This document shows positions 63,371 through 64,000 of a DNA stretch of 64,000 bases, one piece after another. Source of the stretch: Macrocystis pyrifera (taxonomy: Eukaryota; Sar; Phaeophyceae; Laminariales; Laminariaceae); contig JASSKH010000012.1 in assembly GCA_031763025.1 (NCBI GenBank), positions 62,001-126,000 of the forward strand, given 5' to 3'. Under the pieces are notes generated by a model, which searched no databases, was not told the DNA's origin, and saw only the letters and a program-made list of their open reading frames with translations. The first letter of the stretch is position 1; every line of letters starts with the position of its first letter. Position numbers and translations under genes: made by a program.

Positions 63371-64000
63371 CTCCGTCGGACATAACTTGCCTCTTCCCCA
63401 ACAAGAAGCATTCGTGGTCGTCTGTTCCCATCCATTTCCACCACGAATTACGAAATTAATAAAAAACATCGAGTTGTACCAAACTTCAATAGTAAATCCT
63501 AGATAAATATATGTGTTATCAATTATTAATGAAATACGTATGGAATAGTGGTAGGCGTGTTACCCAGCTTGCAAAACTGGGTATAAACTATTCAATTATC
63601 AATCAGTCGAACTCACAGATTACGTGTTTTTTCATCGTCTTGCTTATATAAGACCTGGTCAGTGGTATGAAATTGATGGGCACCACATTTACTTCTGCTA
63701 GAAAAAGCTGTGCTGGTGTTGATCAGCACCTGGTTGATGATTTGTTGTTATTATATACCTGGTACTTTTTACTTTCAAATAAGGGTAAGTACAAATATTA
63801 CCATTTACGAAAAAAAATGAAAATTACTACCAAGTACGCGTAGTAAGTGGATACCTGGTGGTGTTGTTTTTCTTTTCATATCTTCATACTTCATATTTCC
63901 ACCTCGCAACTGAAAGCAGAGTATCATAACACAACACCTGCCACAGGCTCGCCACCACACACATACAGCACAGAGACCAGTCAACTCACGATCACACCAG
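63371..64000. other. A/T-rich stretch without a supported gene
   Basis: At 63,571-63,632 a half-copy of the 20,372-20,845 TIR occurs (CAGTCGAACTCACAGATTACGT followed by TTTTTT). No gene reaches the right edge. Confidence 0.35.

Noticed and set aside
1..64000. Defence, biosynthetic or other multi-gene system
   Set aside because: No neighbouring set of intact genes exists. All recognised proteins except the LNR gene are from retroelements.

Overview
The window is eukaryotic nuclear DNA, mostly mobile elements, their remnants, and subtelomeric repeats. It looks like an alga of the stramenopile type, with brown algae the best guess. The support is a TTAGGG-type telomere (written CCCTAA here), a Lin-12/Notch-repeat (LNR) protein with Ser/Pro linkers, many CAG/CTG runs, and Ty3/gypsy, Ty1/copia and non-LTR reverse transcriptases side by side. 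The taxon is an inference, since no rRNA, organelle or conserved housekeeping gene is present to fix it.

Positions 1-37,250 are a repeat-rich chromosomal segment. In order it holds a decayed Ty3/gypsy pol (780-1,900), a foldback repeat (3,480-4,320), two copies of a ~105-bp MITE, and several tandem duplications, one of them perfect (8,467-8,860). A Ty1/copia element follows, with both short LTRs but its gag and integrase deleted (9,993-13,079). Next come a 42-bp repeat, a 5'-truncated LINE with a largely intact reverse transcriptase (15,067-17,715), and several terminal-inverted-repeat (TIR) elements. Two of these have PIF/Harbinger-like TAA/TTA target duplications (21,616-22,350 and 30,152-30,581), and one is 3.27 kb with 1.1-kb arms (23,203-26,469). 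A second LINE copy (27,902-29,731) has lost a catalytic Asp. The segment ends in the one convincing host-type gene, an LNR-domain protein (36,768-37,250) cut off by a 100-N gap.

At 37,351, directly after the gap, a pure CCCTAA array starts in the orientation of a left chromosome end. This strongly suggests that two unrelated contigs were joined. Positions 37,351-~56,770 read as subtelomere: telomeric tracts carrying an embedded ~90-bp element, three blocks of a ~200-bp satellite, a ~215-bp repeat with degenerate telomeric motifs, a 250-470-bp repeat family, a 4-kb A/T-rich minisatellite with a 30-bp unit, then a second telomeric tract with the same embedded element. From 56,780 to 58,330 lies a field of short GTAAC/GTTAC palindromes with two MITE copies.

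Positions 58,336-64,000 are again transposon-rich: two inverted copies of a tRNA-headed SINE, 3' ends of two LINE families, a 218-bp tandem repeat and a GC-rich 32-bp minisatellite. No operon-like or coordinated gene set is present. The genes that can be seen are selfish elements and their fragments, and most are visibly broken. No CRISPR array, rRNA gene or convincingly functional tRNA gene was seen. Coordinates of repeats were set by eye and may be off by several bases.
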